Source of the DNA: Maribacter halichondriae
GTDB taxonomy: Bacteria > Bacteroidota > Bacteroidia > Flavobacteriales > Flavobacteriaceae
Direction: 5' to 3'
NCBI RefSeq assembly: GCF_027474825.1
Contig: NZ_CP107030.1
Span: forward strand, 620,001-684,000
Length of the DNA: 64,000 bases
The notes beneath the pieces are model-generated. The model did no database searches, had not been told where the DNA came from, and saw only the letters and a program-made list of their open reading frames with translations. Shown piece by piece: positions 11,001 to 19,867 of this stretch. Within the stretch, counting starts at the first letter, position 1, and each line of letters begins with the position of its first letter. Position numbers and translations under genes: made by a program.

Positions 11001-11992
11001 GTATAGTCTATCGAGTTGCCGTCAGCGCCCAATGCCGCAGTGCCCACGCCCAACGGGATGTTCGTCGTCAGGTTGTTCTCGTCCGTATAGTCGAGGCTGT
11101 TCCCGTCCGCGCCAAGTGCGAGCGTGGTCAAGGTCTCAGCGGGGAGCACCAGGTTCGTCACCGCGCCCTCCTCATCGGTATAGGTCAGCGTACGTGTCAG
11201 GTTGTCGAAGGCCAGCGTGCCCACATTCAGGGGGACGTTCGTTATCGTGCCCTCTTCGTCCGTATAGTCTATCGAGTTGCCGTCAGCGCCCAATGCCGCA
11301 GTGCCCACGCCCAACGGGATGTTCGTCGTAAGGTTGTTCTCATCGGTATAGTCCAGGCTGTTCCCGTCCGCGCCAAGTGCGAGCGTGGTCAAGGTCTCAG
11401 CGGGGAGCACCAGGTTCGTCACCGCGCCCTCCTCGTCGGTATAGGTCAGCGTCCGTGTCAAAATGTCGAAGGTCAAAGTGCCGACGCCCAAGGGGACGTT
11501 CGTTATCGAACCCTCCTCATCGGTATAGTCGATCGAGTTGCCATCGGCGCCCAATGCCACCGTACCGACACCCAACGGGATGTTCGTCGTAAGGTTGTTC
11601 TCATCGGTATAGTCAAGGCTGTTCCCGTCCGCGCCCAGTGCGAGCGTCGTTAGCGTCTCCGCGGGCAAGATTACCGTAATTGGCGGGCCACCGTTCTCCA
11701 ATTCTAAAGTAAGTTCGTTCGTCAAGTTGTCGAAACTAAAATCAAGGATTTGTTGACTATCCGTAGAGGTCAATTCCCATGAATCGCCATCCCAAAAATA
11801 AATGGTACCCGTATTGGTGTTAACGTAGATATCACCAATATCAGCTCCCGCAGGTGTTCCTGAACCCGGTACCGTTACCAGCGTACCGCTCAACACTTCA
11901 CAGTTACATTGATCTTGCAGGGTAACCGTAGTCTGCGAAAAAGCAAACGTGGCAAACAAGAGGAACGCAATTATTAGAATCTTTTTATTCAT
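5063..11992 (-). CDS. Giant repeat protein: 12 x 87-residue beta repeats plus long collagen-like domain
   Basis: A 2309-residue secreted protein. A signal peptide ([20 protein letters not shown]) is followed by a short Cys-containing region (about 21-110), twelve tandem repeats of exactly 87 residues (111-1154), a linker region of beta character (about 1155-1414), an uninterrupted Gly-X-Y collagen-like tract (about 1415-2128, some 238 triplets such as [18 protein letters not shown]), and a conserved-looking C-terminal domain (about 2129-2309) ending [10 protein letters not shown]. Each 87-residue unit is itself three related strands-turn units ([49 protein letters not shown]). The collagen tract has no Cys and many Asp, so a triple helix is plausible but hydroxylation is not expected. 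No type A or type B T9SS domain is visible. It heads a probable operon with the type B adhesin and PorP/SprF genes. Likely a long fibrous surface or matrix protein; no specific role can be assigned. Confidence 0.93.
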   Translation of the reverse strand: MNKKILIIAFLLFATFAFSQTTVTLQDQCNCEVLSGTLVTVPGSGTPAGADIGDIYVNTNTGTIYFWDGDSWELTSTDSQQILDFSFDNLTNELTLELENGGPPITVILPAETLTTLALGADGNSLDYTDENNLTTNIPLGVGTVALGADGNSIDYTDEEGSITNVPLGVGTLTFDILTRTLTYTDEEGAVTNLVLPAETLTTLALGADGNSLDYTDENNLTTNIPLGVGTAALGADGNSIDYTDEEGTITNVPLNVGTLAFDNLTRTLTYTDEEGAVTNLVLPAETLTTLALGADGNSLDYTDENNLTTNIPLGVGTAALGADGNSIDYTDEEGTITNVPLGVGTLTFDNLTRTLTYTDEEGTITNLVLPAETLTTLALGADGNSLDYTDENNLTTNIPLGVGTVALGADGNSIDYTDEEGTITNVPLGVGTLTFDNLTRTLTYTDEEGTITNLVLPAETLTTLALGADGNSLDYTDENNLTTNIPLGVGTVALGADGNSIDYTDEEGSITNVPLGIGTLTFDILTRTLTYTDEEGTITNLVLPAETLTTLALGADGNSLDYTDENNLTTNIPLGVGTVALGADGNSIDYTDEEGSITNVPLGVGTLTFDNLTRTLTYTDEEGTITNLVLPAETLTTLALGADGNSLDYTDENNLTTNIPLGVGTVALGADGNSIDYTDEEGTITNVPLGIGTLTFDILTRTLTYTDEEGTITNLVLPAETLTTLALGADGNSLDYTDENNLTTNIPLGVGTVALGADGNSIDYTDEEGSITNVPLGVGTLTFDNLTRTLTYTDEEGAVTNLVLPAETLTTLALGADGNSLDYTDENNLTTNIPLGVGTAALGADGNSIDYTDEEGTITNVPLNVGTLAFDNLTRTLTYTDEEGAVTNLVLPAETLTTLALGADGNSLDYTDENNLTTNIPLGVGTAALGADGNSIDYTDEEGTITNVPLGVGTLTFDNLTRTLTYTDEEGTITNLVLPAETLTTLALGADGNSLDYTDENNLTTNIPLGVGTVALGADGNSIDYTDEEGTITNVPLGVGTLTFDNLTRTLTYTDEEGTITNLVLPAETLTTLALGADGNSLDYTDENNLTTNIPLGVGTAALGADGNSIDYTDEEGTITNVPLGVGTLTFDNLTRTLTYTDEEGTITNLVLPAETVTTLSTADNITYTYTSEDTTTTSFDGTDDQNASQVALSPNFDVDGDLTDETNVQEALEDLAANSSDNQQISSAVATLNESVDINLERGGTTQIDIRDADSDITNELSVIGTGAPSGAPANNNPGATYIDDAAGQLYVYNGTTWDPVGGNATPDLDGVVGNEYNNAFSIVGTNLRLSDGGADFDVPLSSLDTQDISSTVVTPNQSVQIDLVNGGNTLIDIRDEDADPDNEIELPTGGTNGQVLSTDGIGTYSWIDPDTGPQGPAGPIGPAGADGADGATGPAGPIGPAGADGADGATGPAGPIGPAGADGADGADGADGATGPAGPIGPAGADGADGADGADGATGPAGPIGPAGADGADGADGATGPAGPIGPAGADGADGATGPAGPIGPAGADGATGPAGADGADGATGPAGPVGPAGADGADGATGPAGPVGPTGAAGPVGPAGADGATGPAGAAGPVGPAGADGADGATGPAGPVGPAGAAGPVGPAGADGADGATGPAGPVGPAGADGATGPAGPVGPAGAAGPVGPAGADGADGADGATGPAGPVGPAGADGADGADGATGPAGPVGPAGADGADGATGPAGPVGPAGADGADGATGPAGPVGPAGADGADGATGPAGPVGPAGADGATGPAGPVGPAGADGATGPAGPVGPAGADGADGATGPAGPVGPAGADGATGPVGPVGPAGADGADGATGPAGPVGPAGADGATGPAGPVGPAGADGATGPAGPVGPAGADGATGPAGPVGPTGADGATGPAGPVGPAGADGADGATGPAGPVGPAGADGATGPAGPVGPAGADGADGATGPAGPVGPTGAAGPVGPAGADGADGATGPAGPVGPAGADGADGATGPAGPVGPAGADGADGATGPAGPVGPAGADGADGATGPAGPVGPAGADGADGATGPAGPVGPAGADGATGPAGPTGAQGPQGNVGPAGPAGPAGPTGATGAQGPAGATGPQGPAGDPATDDQDLSLSSHILSLTGDPTPTPAIDLSVYLDNTDEQTASQVDSDTPVDVDGDGTTEDTVEDVIQDIAPIVSKAARIFYPPSIAIDASSTGNNRTVDLYQEYIDQFGSPVAASDATAPTVPTYGRTELYYYVTYADPTVFDTSPAEFTISAGGVLTYDIIATPADYNSLINVVFVVK
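5608..7750 (-). repeat. Collagen-like Gly-X-Y coding repeat
   Basis: About 2.14 kb coding roughly 238 consecutive Gly-X-Y triplets. The dominant block is 18-27 nt variations of [18 protein letters not shown]; the amino-terminal part (7330-7750) uses GPIGPAG, the rest GPVGPAG, so the array grew from at least two seed variants. The antisense strand stays open for over 2 kb only because the low-complexity repeat lacks stop codons there. Such DNA is prone to slippage and to assembly collapse. Confidence 0.95.
8531..11662 (-). repeat. Twelve tandem 261-bp coding repeats
   Basis: Exactly 12 x 261 bp = 3132 bp, bounded on both sides by the same Ala-Glu-Thr codon context. Variant residues (VALG/AALG, GSI/GTI, GVGT/GIGT/NVGT, TFDN/TFDI/AFDN, GTI/GAV) show higher-order structure: units 1-4 and 8-11 (protein order) carry nearly the same variant series. 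At DNA level about 790 bp at 8815-9606 looks identical to 10642-11433, an offset of 1827 bp (7 units). The array is GC-richer than the flanking sequence. Confidence 0.95.
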
Positions 11993-12103
11993 GACGACTA
12001 GTCTTTACTTAAAATATTCTTACTACTTCTAGTTTCTATTTGACATAAACCGTTTCGTTGTTGTACCCATCAAATTGGATACAGCATCGGCAAGTAGATT
12101 AAC

Positions 12104-12214
12104 TTATAAAATGCGACTAAGTGAGAGATTCCTTTGGAATAAGGATAAAGGAACTGAAGCAGATGGTTTTTCATCCATTTGGCCTTTCTTGTTTTTACTG
12201 GGTAAAACCTTCAT
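12104..12214 (-). other. Possible 36-residue ORF in the long leader of the collagen-like gene
   Basis: The 515-nt gene-free stretch 11993-12507 contains the putative promoter at 12298-12338, implying a leader of about 300 nt before the ATG at 11992. Within that leader an ATG at 12214 opens a 36-codon frame (begins MKVLPSKNKKGQMDEK). I know no homologue, there is no clear ribosome site, and it may be chance. Apart from this and the promoter, I see only a short palindrome (tataggcctata, 12359-12370) just after the upstream gene, possibly part of its transcript end. Confidence 0.2.
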
Positions 12215-12297
12215 TAAGTCGGTTAAGTTATTCAAACTTGGGTTGGTATAAATGCCTCGTTACTGATTAAATATCATAACAGATTTATTACACCATA

Positions 12298-12338
12298 CAA
12301 AATTAGATTAATGCCTACCATAGGAAAATAAATGTTGT
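12298..12338 (-). promoter_or_regulatory. Putative promoter of the collagen-like operon (shared motif, copy A)
   Basis: Read on the minus strand, ACAACATTTATTTT (12325-12338) is followed after 19 nt by TAATTTTGTA (12296-12305), matching the Bacteroidetes -7 consensus TAnnTTTG. The same 14-mer, the same 19-nt spacing and the same 10-mer recur upstream of the 1668-residue gene (19700-19742), and a close variant precedes the DUF3344 gene (23614-23657). Transcription would start near 12291, giving a leader of about 300 nt. Not tested experimentally. Confidence 0.55.
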
Positions 12339-12507
12339 GTAAGTGTTAAAATGTACTGTATAGGCCTATAATTTTGAGGTTTCATATAATTTTTTTAGCC
12401 ATTTTTAGTCTGTTTAGTTGGTCGATCACGCCAATTATTACGGCACTTCCAGAATACATTTTGCGTGGGAAAAATCTTTAGGAATACTATTGGGCCTAAG
12501 CATTTTT

Positions 12508-14592
12508 CTAATTCGGATTTACTCGATAGGTAATACGTCTATTGGTAATCAAGGTGCTCAATTTAAGCGTTGCGATGGCAGTATCAGTAAGACCCAAACC
12601 TGGACATAAACTGACATTGGAATCAGATATGGTATAATTGAACGAAGTACCCGGAAAAGGTATTGCTGCACTATAGGTAAAGGTCACCAACCCATTATCT
12701 GCATCATCGATTACGACCGAGCCTAGGGGTGGTTGGGTAACGCTTTGAATGAAGAAATTCTCTCCATCTGGTTCTGAATCATTGGCAAAAAGATCTATTT
12801 GAATTGAGATCGTGGTACTGTTGGAAACAAGTTGCGTATCGTCAACTGCCACAGGCGCGTTCTCATTTTCAATGGTTTCTGCGTCTGTCGTTGTTAGTGT
12901 ATAGTGATTAGTTCCAGGTATTAAAATAGGTTGGGCAATACCTGTTGCAATTAGCCTTGAAATCCCGTCAACCGGGTCATAAAAGTTAGGATAGTGTACC
13001 TCAATCAAATAAGTCTGGGCCTCCCCGAGTGGCAGACCAAAATGCACCGTTTCTGGTTGTTGTGTTCCATGGCCAAAAACCCCATTTACCTGCCTCAGAC
13101 CACTCACAATGTTTCCTTCACAATCTTTGATAAGCACATTGGTTCCCGTAGCAACACGACCAGAAAATCCACCAGTCGAACCATCAGGGTTTCTATCCTC
13201 GGTAACGTGAACGATCAAATGATTATTTCTATTTGCAACAGGAAGGTTATTTATCCATAACTGATTTCCAGAATTATGATTGATGCTCATATAGATATCC
13301 AAATCTCCATCGTCATCGATATCTACCATAGTCGTCCCTTCGCCGTCACGGGTATTGAATGTCTGGGAGTCTAAAGTAAACCCCATTGGGACACCGCTTC
13401 CTATTACACCAGGCGCCGGAGTTGGGCTATTCAATTGATTTATGTATAAATAGCTTCGATTGGTGCCAACTAGTAAAACATCAATATCGCCATCGTTGTC
13501 AATATCTCCACCGGCCAAAGCATCTATTCGATTACCTGAGGTACTATTGTTGGCATTGGACGGTTGAGGTAGTCCTGGGAAAACCCCTGCTCCCAAAGGA
13601 GTCCAGATACCCGGGCCATCATTTCTGAATATTTGTGTAAACCCGTTTTCGGTCCATACTGCATCCAAGTCCCCATCATTGTCTAAATCCCAAAGACCAT
13701 TACCTCCCTTGTTGCTATTTGATGCCTGAGCCAAATCGGCACCACTGGTGAAGGTTCCTCCCTGATTTAAAAAGAAGTCGTTCTCATCGCGCTTTCTCAT
13801 AAATATATCGACCCAACCGTCATCATCGACATCAGCAGCCGTACCATAGTCGCCATCGGTAGCATATTGGTTCAAACCAAATTGTACCACTCCAGGTCCA
13901 TTACCGGTCGTAATATGAGTAAACATGCCATTTGCTGGAGGATTCACAATCGTATGTGTAAGATGATTGATGTAGTTGTTTCGCAGCAATTCAATTCCGA
14001 AATTATGGCTGTCGAAAAAGATGTCGAGATCGCCATCGCCCTCAAAATCAAAAAAGCCTGCACCTTCAACATTCAGGGGGTTGACGTTTATTGTGTAACC
14101 GCTTCTTCCAACAGTTATCGGTGCGGTGCCACCCACCCCGTTACCGAAGGTGCCACTTGGGTTTTGAAGGAAAATCTGGAGGGCCGGATTAGTACTGCTA
14201 TTACCATGTGAGCCAATCATGAAGTCGGGTCTACCATCATTGTTCAAATCGCCCCAGGCCGCTTGTCGCTCAGCAGGGGCTGACAGCATTCCGGGTGCTA
14301 AAGTAGCTTGTACATTCGTGAAAAAACCAGCCGTATTTTGCATCAAAAAACTCTTTACGCTTCCATTTTGATTTTCCAAGACCAGAACATCTAAATCTCC
14401 GTCTTGGTCGAAATCGGCCCACGCATGCCCTCCATCTTTATTTCGATTTAAATTAAGGCCATATGCCGCGGCACTCTCGGTAAAAGTAGTTTGGGCATAC
14501 GAACACATACCTATTCCCATAAAGAATACAAAGATCATCCTATATAATAATCGCTGAATCGAATTCGTTGGTTTTGGTTTTGTGCTATTCAT
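12508..14592 (-). CDS. FG-GAP/VCBS repeat protein with ASPIC/UnbV domain and NRR-type C-terminal tail
   Basis: A 694-residue secreted protein. An N-terminal signal/anchor segment (about residues 18-33, ending SYAQ) precedes at least five integrin-like FG-GAP/VCBS blades marked by calcium loops such as 'DFDQDGDLDVLVLEN', 'DLNNDGRPDFMIG', 'DFEGDGDLDIFFD', 'DVDDDGWVDIFM' and 'DIDDDGDLDIYMS' (about 55-455), which should form a beta-propeller. Residues about 460-575 fit the ASPIC/UnbV domain found after such propellers ('NHLIVHVTE', 'GTQQPETVHFGLP'). A cadherin-like module (about 583-675) follows. The last residues, [13 protein letters not shown], match the tails of the two neighbouring surface proteins. 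The gene is only 20 nt downstream of the 1668-residue gene, so they are very likely co-transcribed. Role: surface binding or adhesion, inferred. Confidence 0.9.
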   Translation of the reverse strand: MNSTKPKPTNSIQRLLYRMIFVFFMGIGMCSYAQTTFTESAAAYGLNLNRNKDGGHAWADFDQDGDLDVLVLENQNGSVKSFLMQNTAGFFTNVQATLAPGMLSAPAERQAAWGDLNNDGRPDFMIGSHGNSSTNPALQIFLQNPSGTFGNGVGGTAPITVGRSGYTINVNPLNVEGAGFFDFEGDGDLDIFFDSHNFGIELLRNNYINHLTHTIVNPPANGMFTHITTGNGPGVVQFGLNQYATDGDYGTAADVDDDGWVDIFMRKRDENDFFLNQGGTFTSGADLAQASNSNKGGNGLWDLDNDGDLDAVWTENGFTQIFRNDGPGIWTPLGAGVFPGLPQPSNANNSTSGNRIDALAGGDIDNDGDIDVLLVGTNRSYLYINQLNSPTPAPGVIGSGVPMGFTLDSQTFNTRDGEGTTMVDIDDDGDLDIYMSINHNSGNQLWINNLPVANRNNHLIVHVTEDRNPDGSTGGFSGRVATGTNVLIKDCEGNIVSGLRQVNGVFGHGTQQPETVHFGLPLGEAQTYLIEVHYPNFYDPVDGISRLIATGIAQPILIPGTNHYTLTTTDAETIENENAPVAVDDTQLVSNSTTISIQIDLFANDSEPDGENFFIQSVTQPPLGSVVIDDADNGLVTFTYSAAIPFPGTSFNYTISDSNVSLCPGLGLTDTAIATLKLSTLITNRRITYRVNPN

Positions 14593-14612
14593 TTCTTTCT
14601 AATCCTAAATGC

Positions 14613-17600
14613 CTAATTCTTATTAACCCTATATGTTATTCTTCTATTTGTTATGACCGTATTTACTTGCACGGTCAGCGTAGCGGGATCCGAAATGGTC
14701 GGACCACATATATATTCATCCGAGGAGATGAGCACCCTGTACTGATTTCCATTATCAGCTGGGGCAGCATTGGTAATGACCAATGTATTTGTAGTGATAC
14801 CACTATGGATTCCCGAATTGGTCAAATCGACCCAAACTGTACCGTTATAGATTTGCCATTGGTAGCTGTCGTCATTAGAAGCCGTCCCTGGAAACGTTGT
14901 GCTACAGCCCGGACAAATCGTGGTATCAACAGGTTGTGTCGCAATGACAGGAAGTGTGTCCTCAATATAATCGCGTGTTCCATTCCCTCCTGAATCTGCC
15001 GGAACTGGGTAGGCGGCAGTCGTAACCCTACCATTGGCATCCGTCGTAGGTGGATCGCCTACATCGTAGTACTCGTTGTCGCCACCATCTGCATTTGCAT
15101 TGGCATAGGCTTCATTGGCATCACTACATCCGTCGTCGTCACTATCGGTATCCAAATAGTTGGGAGGTGCAGTTCCGTCGGTATCCGCAATCGTATAATT
15201 AATTGTGCCACTTTCCGGAAGCGTTTCGACCAAATCTGCCAATCCGTTCCCGCCAAACGTACTTATAAGCACTCCATTGTTATGGGGTCTATTATGGCCA
15301 GCCTCCACCGCATCATAAATACCGTCGTTGTCACTGTCTAAATCTAGATGGTTGGCTACTCCGTCGGAATCGAGATCAATTCCATAGTTCTCGGGGTTAT
15401 TGTAATTGGTTAAACAGCTAAACTCTATATTGTGCTGTCTACCCCCTGCATTTGCACCGGCCACCCTTGCCTCACCACCTACCCTAATGGACATAGATGA
15501 CTTCGAAGTATAGCTGACTCCAAAATTTACTTCGGGAAATGTGTTGCCCGCACCAGGAAATTCAGTTGTACCTGCAGTACCAATTACCCAGGAACCATCG
15601 GTTGACATGGTCAATTCTGTGGGATTGGAAATCGTATAACTTGTGGGATTATCCGTCCATATTTGCTCTGCATAGTTGGCGTTTCCATCAATATCGTTCA
15701 AATTCATGAAAAACTTGTTGATAACGACGGGGGTTGAACCCCCCGAACTTACAAATTGAATATTATACTCGATATACCCACGGTCACCTATGTTCGACAA
15801 ATTAAAGGCGGTTTGGGGCCTAAAGGCCGAAGTATCAGAGGAGTTATTATCTATATTGGTCGGAATTGCATTCACCGTTTTGGCAATGGTCACTAGGGCA
15901 TCGGTACCTGTCGTTACGTTCGCTATTCGATATACTGCACCTTGTTGTAAATCAGTACCTGAAATTAAAACGGCCGTGCTGCTGAAATCCATCGAAGTAT
16001 CGCCGCCGCATGCGGGTTGTGAATTGCCAACAATGGTACTGAGCTCATCCAAATCTGGGATACCATCGTTGTCATCGTCCAAATCTGTCTTGTCGATTAC
16101 TCCATCGCCATCTGAGTCGGCTGAGACTATCAATAAAGCAGCGCTCGAGGTAGTGGGGCTACAAATGTAACTTCCATCTAGGATCAATACTCTGTAGAAA
16201 TTCCCATTTTCGGACGCTGTTACACCACTCTCAGTATATGAACTGGACGTCGCTCCGGGAATGTCGGAATAATTTACTCCACTATCCGTACTTACTTGCC
16301 ATTGATAACTTAAAATTCCTCCGGTGGCCGAGACTGAAAATGTGGCATCAGCCCCATCGGCAACCTCTTGATCTTGAGGTTGTGTATTTATGGTAGGAAC
16401 TGAACCTGCTTCCTCATGGTCTGAGGTTCCATTTGAATCTGAGTCTGATGGAGTTGCGTAAGAAGCCGCAATTACGGTACCATCCGCATTTGTAGCGGGC
16501 GGATTTCCAGTTCCGAAATATTCATTGTCCCCTCCATCTGCATTCGAACTTGAGTACGCTTCATTCGCATCACTACAGCCGTCGCCGTCACTATCGGTAT
16601 CGAGATGATCGTTAGAGCTATCGGTGTCGATATCGCGAGCACGGCAGGCCGAAACGCTAAAATTGAAATCATCAAAAACGGAGTAACTTTCGGGAGTATC
16701 GTCAACCTGACCATAGGTATATACCCTAAACTTATATTGTGTATTCGACTTTAATTCTAGGCTTGAGGCCTCTAGATGGTCGAAAGTCAGATACGAACTA
16801 CCGCTACCATCATAAGTATGAAATACGTTTTTGGCCAATGTGTACCATGTTCCGGTAGTTCCTTCAGAATACATTACTGTAGTATGGTAGGAATCACCCT
16901 GATTCGGTTGAAACCAACCCGAGACTATATTATCAACAATATAAGAACTGGTTTCGATACCTGTAGTAAAAGATACCCCTATGTAATCGTTGTTGTTAAT
17001 GGCACTCTCAAGGCTTGTGGCGGACATGCCCGTAATATGAACGTTCGCGCCAACTACAGAGTAAATTCCGGTGTTGAGTACCATGTTGGTTGTGGCGTCA
17101 ATGGCCCAATCCGTTATTTTCGGGTCATATACCGTATCCATGCCTAAGTTTCCTGAAGGATTGTTCAATGACCATACAAAACCCGAAGAAACTTGATCGG
17201 AAGATTCAACGCAATCCGTGATTCCATCATTGTCGTCATCTAAATCCATAAAATCCGGTATACTATCGCCATCATAGTCTGCTTCACAGGTAAATAATGA
17301 AATTGACTTTTCGGCCTCGATATAGCTGATACGCTGGTTACTCCCTGTAGCGCGCATTAGGCGTATATACTGCCAATCTATAGGCGAGGTAAATGTATAG
17401 TCCAAGGTGTTGCTTCCCAAAGAGGTCCATGGGCCCGTACTACTGGAGGATATCCAAACATTAAAAACATGCCCTTCGGGGCCGTTTACGGTGGCCTTAT
17501 CGCCACTATTTACAAGAGAGGCCATTTCCAAAACCAGCTCATCGCTGTTATCATTGAAAGAGGCGGTGGTATTGTCATTACTGCCCAGCGCATTGGTCTC

Positions 17601-19619
17601 ATTGCCAACACTATTATCGGTTATCACCGCGGTGGCAGAAATATAATCGTAATAGGTGCTTTCATATAAAGTGAAACCAGGAGAACAAGCCGTATTATCT
17701 CGTAAAACAATTCTATAATCCTCTGCTTCGCCATCTGCAGCTTCGCTGTTGCCTGCTGCCAGACCAGTTTCTGAAGAATATCTAAATCTGGCGTAAGAAG
17801 TACCATTACTCGCCGTAATCGGCACCGGTACATTTAGTGTGATCGTGCCACCAGACGGGGCTACATTTGAGGCAATCTGCTCTCCACTATCATTGAAATC
17901 ACCATCCCGGTTAAAATCTATCCATGCATTTAGAAACCCTGATCCGTTGGCCACTATATCGAGTGTTTTGGTCTGGCCGAGATCAAAAACCTGTCCGCTG
18001 ATCTCAAAACCTCCACTTGTTACTCCATCTTCGTCGTCGCCATTGTTATCATCGGCCGTCCCAATACTAAAATTGCCAAAGGGATCCTCGCTATCGGGCG
18101 GGACATTACCCAAATAAATGGATACCCCTGTTGCCGTCAAAACCGGTAAAATATGGGCCGCATAACCATAAGATGAAGGTGCATCGCCCGCATCATTTCT
18201 GGTGCCCAGATTTCCCATAATGGACTCAACATCACCGGTGCTGCCCAGTTGTGCTGCCGGAATCAAATTTCCGGTATCGGTATCGACAATAAAAATGGTT
18301 CGACCCAGACCAACATTATTCTCATCTTCGATATAGTTCGTTCCATCACTTGCATAGGTAATTCCCTCGCCATCTATACCCAAAGACGTGGAAAAGGCAA
18401 AAGTTGTGACTCCGGTGGTAACATCAACCGTATAATAATCAACATTATTATCGTTTTGAATATAAAACTCCGCAGTATCAGGGTTCCAAGAAATACCATC
18501 GGCGTTACTTCTAGCACCAGATAGGGTAATTGGGTATCCATTGTAAGGGCTCCATGCCGGTAAGGACCCACTGGCGTTGGGGTTGATGGCCATAATACGA
18601 TCAGCACCGCCGCTTGTACCATTATTATAAATGATAAAGAGCACTTCTTGACCTGTACTATTATTAATCCAAAATTCGGCACCTTCGACATGACCTCCAA
18701 CAATACCGGTTTTGACCAAAGTAGCGACTCCGGTCGAAGGATCAATCGAGTACATATCAGAACTTGTGGTCGGTTCACCACCTACAAATACATAGACCTG
18801 TCTATCGGTCGATCTATAGCCACCACCTTCCCCGGAAAACGTTATTGGCGATCCACCAAAAGTTACATTCGTAAAAGTGGGCGAAGGTAACGGTGTCGCA
18901 GTGGGATCTGGCGCTACTGAATAGAGTTCAGACCTATTATCGGCGATATAATAAATAAATGGAAGCCCCCTATTTGGGTTGGCAACTATTGCTGGTAAGG
19001 GATCCATCGTAAAATCGGCAACAATCGTTAAAACCGGGGCACGAGAAGAATCCCCGTTGTAGGATTCTGCCGTTCGTTCCCCTATACCATTGATTATAAA
19101 TGACATCGCATTACCGGAGGACCAACCGCCCCTGTTCACAATTTCTTGAACGATGCTGGTTAAATCCGGAGTGCGTTGGTTCGCTCCTGATTGGCCTACC
19201 GTATTCCATGCCGGTATGGCATTCCATGCCACGGATGCAGTGGTCAAGGTTCTAGAGGAAATATTACCATTTGAGGTCGTATAGGTGGACGCATTGTCCG
19301 AATCTTCCCCTGAAATTACAACGGACGTGGTACCGCTATCCGTTTCATCAGTCGTGAATTGAATACTCGCACTTAATATTGTTGTTCCCTGCGGAATGAA
19401 TATGTTCTGGAAACGAATGCCCACCAACTGATTATTACTACCATCACTTGTCAATTCAAGATCTGAGCTATTGATGATCGTATTCCCATTGGAAACACGC
19501 TCTTCGGCATCATCACTACCTTGGGAGACCTGTGAAGTAATGGTAGTCTGCCCAACGGAAAGGGAAGCCAACATAAGCATTGAACAAAATATAATTCTAT
19601 GTAGGACTTTTTTGATCAA
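14613..19619 (-). CDS. Large surface protein: GEVED, thrombospondin-3 and Ig-like modules, NRR-type tail
   Basis: A 1668-residue secreted protein. Signal peptide about 1-23 (ending SVGQ). Residues about 25-200 resemble a DNRLRE-type beta domain; about 210-465 look like a propeller-like segment ('IYYIADNRSELYSV'); about 470-640 is a GEVED domain ('GDAPSSYG...', 'ARFRYS', 'GEAEDYRI'); Asp-rich TSP3 motifs occur near 780-800, 1030-1060 and 1165-1190; an Ig-like module lies near 1075-1160 ('QPQDQEVADGADATF'). The last ~500 residues (14613-16115) are a module repeated almost in full in the neighbouring DUF3344 protein, ending in an Ig-like domain with 'CPGC' and the tail [13 protein letters not shown]. 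No type A or type B T9SS domain is seen. It leads a two-gene operon with the FG-GAP protein. Adhesin function is inferred from architecture only. Confidence 0.92.
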   Translation of the reverse strand: MIKKVLHRIIFCSMLMLASLSVGQTTITSQVSQGSDDAEERVSNGNTIINSSDLELTSDGSNNQLVGIRFQNIFIPQGTTILSASIQFTTDETDSGTTSVVISGEDSDNASTYTTSNGNISSRTLTTASVAWNAIPAWNTVGQSGANQRTPDLTSIVQEIVNRGGWSSGNAMSFIINGIGERTAESYNGDSSRAPVLTIVADFTMDPLPAIVANPNRGLPFIYYIADNRSELYSVAPDPTATPLPSPTFTNVTFGGSPITFSGEGGGYRSTDRQVYVFVGGEPTTSSDMYSIDPSTGVATLVKTGIVGGHVEGAEFWINNSTGQEVLFIIYNNGTSGGADRIMAINPNASGSLPAWSPYNGYPITLSGARSNADGISWNPDTAEFYIQNDNNVDYYTVDVTTGVTTFAFSTSLGIDGEGITYASDGTNYIEDENNVGLGRTIFIVDTDTGNLIPAAQLGSTGDVESIMGNLGTRNDAGDAPSSYGYAAHILPVLTATGVSIYLGNVPPDSEDPFGNFSIGTADDNNGDDEDGVTSGGFEISGQVFDLGQTKTLDIVANGSGFLNAWIDFNRDGDFNDSGEQIASNVAPSGGTITLNVPVPITASNGTSYARFRYSSETGLAAGNSEAADGEAEDYRIVLRDNTACSPGFTLYESTYYDYISATAVITDNSVGNETNALGSNDNTTASFNDNSDELVLEMASLVNSGDKATVNGPEGHVFNVWISSSSTGPWTSLGSNTLDYTFTSPIDWQYIRLMRATGSNQRISYIEAEKSISLFTCEADYDGDSIPDFMDLDDDNDGITDCVESSDQVSSGFVWSLNNPSGNLGMDTVYDPKITDWAIDATTNMVLNTGIYSVVGANVHITGMSATSLESAINNNDYIGVSFTTGIETSSYIVDNIVSGWFQPNQGDSYHTTVMYSEGTTGTWYTLAKNVFHTYDGSGSSYLTFDHLEASSLELKSNTQYKFRVYTYGQVDDTPESYSVFDDFNFSVSACRARDIDTDSSNDHLDTDSDGDGCSDANEAYSSSNADGGDNEYFGTGNPPATNADGTVIAASYATPSDSDSNGTSDHEEAGSVPTINTQPQDQEVADGADATFSVSATGGILSYQWQVSTDSGVNYSDIPGATSSSYTESGVTASENGNFYRVLILDGSYICSPTTSSAALLIVSADSDGDGVIDKTDLDDDNDGIPDLDELSTIVGNSQPACGGDTSMDFSSTAVLISGTDLQQGAVYRIANVTTGTDALVTIAKTVNAIPTNIDNNSSDTSAFRPQTAFNLSNIGDRGYIEYNIQFVSSGGSTPVVINKFFMNLNDIDGNANYAEQIWTDNPTSYTISNPTELTMSTDGSWVIGTAGTTEFPGAGNTFPEVNFGVSYTSKSSMSIRVGGEARVAGANAGGRQHNIEFSCLTNYNNPENYGIDLDSDGVANHLDLDSDNDGIYDAVEAGHNRPHNNGVLISTFGGNGLADLVETLPESGTINYTIADTDGTAPPNYLDTDSDDDGCSDANEAYANANADGGDNEYYDVGDPPTTDANGRVTTAAYPVPADSGGNGTRDYIEDTLPVIATQPVDTTICPGCSTTFPGTASNDDSYQWQIYNGTVWVDLTNSGIHSGITTNTLVITNAAPADNGNQYRVLISSDEYICGPTISDPATLTVQVNTVITNRRITYRVNKN

Positions 19620-19701
19620 GCTTTTCGGTCAACTTTGGGTTAGGTTTGGGGCGATGAACTATTTTCTATTATGAAGTAACAAAAAGGTACTCCCCACATT
19701 A

Positions 19702-19742
19702 CAAAATTAAACCAAAGCATAGAGTGTTAAAATAAATGTTGT
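19702..19742 (-). promoter_or_regulatory. Putative promoter of the 1668-residue surface-protein gene (copy B)
   Basis: On the minus strand ACAACATTTATTTT (19729-19742), 19-nt spacer, then TAATTTTGTA (19700-19709). Identical to copy A in both boxes and spacing while the spacers differ, so the boxes are conserved rather than part of a long duplicated block. The predicted start near 19695 gives a leader of about 76 nt before the ATG at 19619. Confidence 0.55.
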
Positions 19743-19785
19743 ATAAGTTACCATAAGCAACGTAAAGGGTTTAAATCTTGAGGTC

Positions 19786-19827
19786 AGGCCTATGGTAAAA
19801 GTATATACCAAAGCCCTTCATAGGCCT
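19786..19827 (-). terminator. Inverted repeat after the DUF3344 gene, possible terminator
   Basis: AGGCCTATG (19786-19794) and CATAGGCCT (19819-19827) can form a 9-bp stem, with an inner GGTA/TACC pairing. It lies 41 nt beyond the stop codon at 19868. There is no clean U-run directly after it, so termination is only a guess. Confidence 0.35.
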
Positions 19828-19867
19828 AATAATCAGTAACTTATCTAGATTTTTTGTAGGAAAAAGA

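Noticed and set aside
8683-11592. Several plus-strand frames of 60-99 codons within the 261-bp array
   Set aside because: They recur with the repeat period and are antisense shadows of the coding repeats.
8531-11662. Possible CRISPR array because of regular repeats
   Set aside because: The units are contiguous 261-bp coding repeats with no unique spacers and no cas genes nearby.
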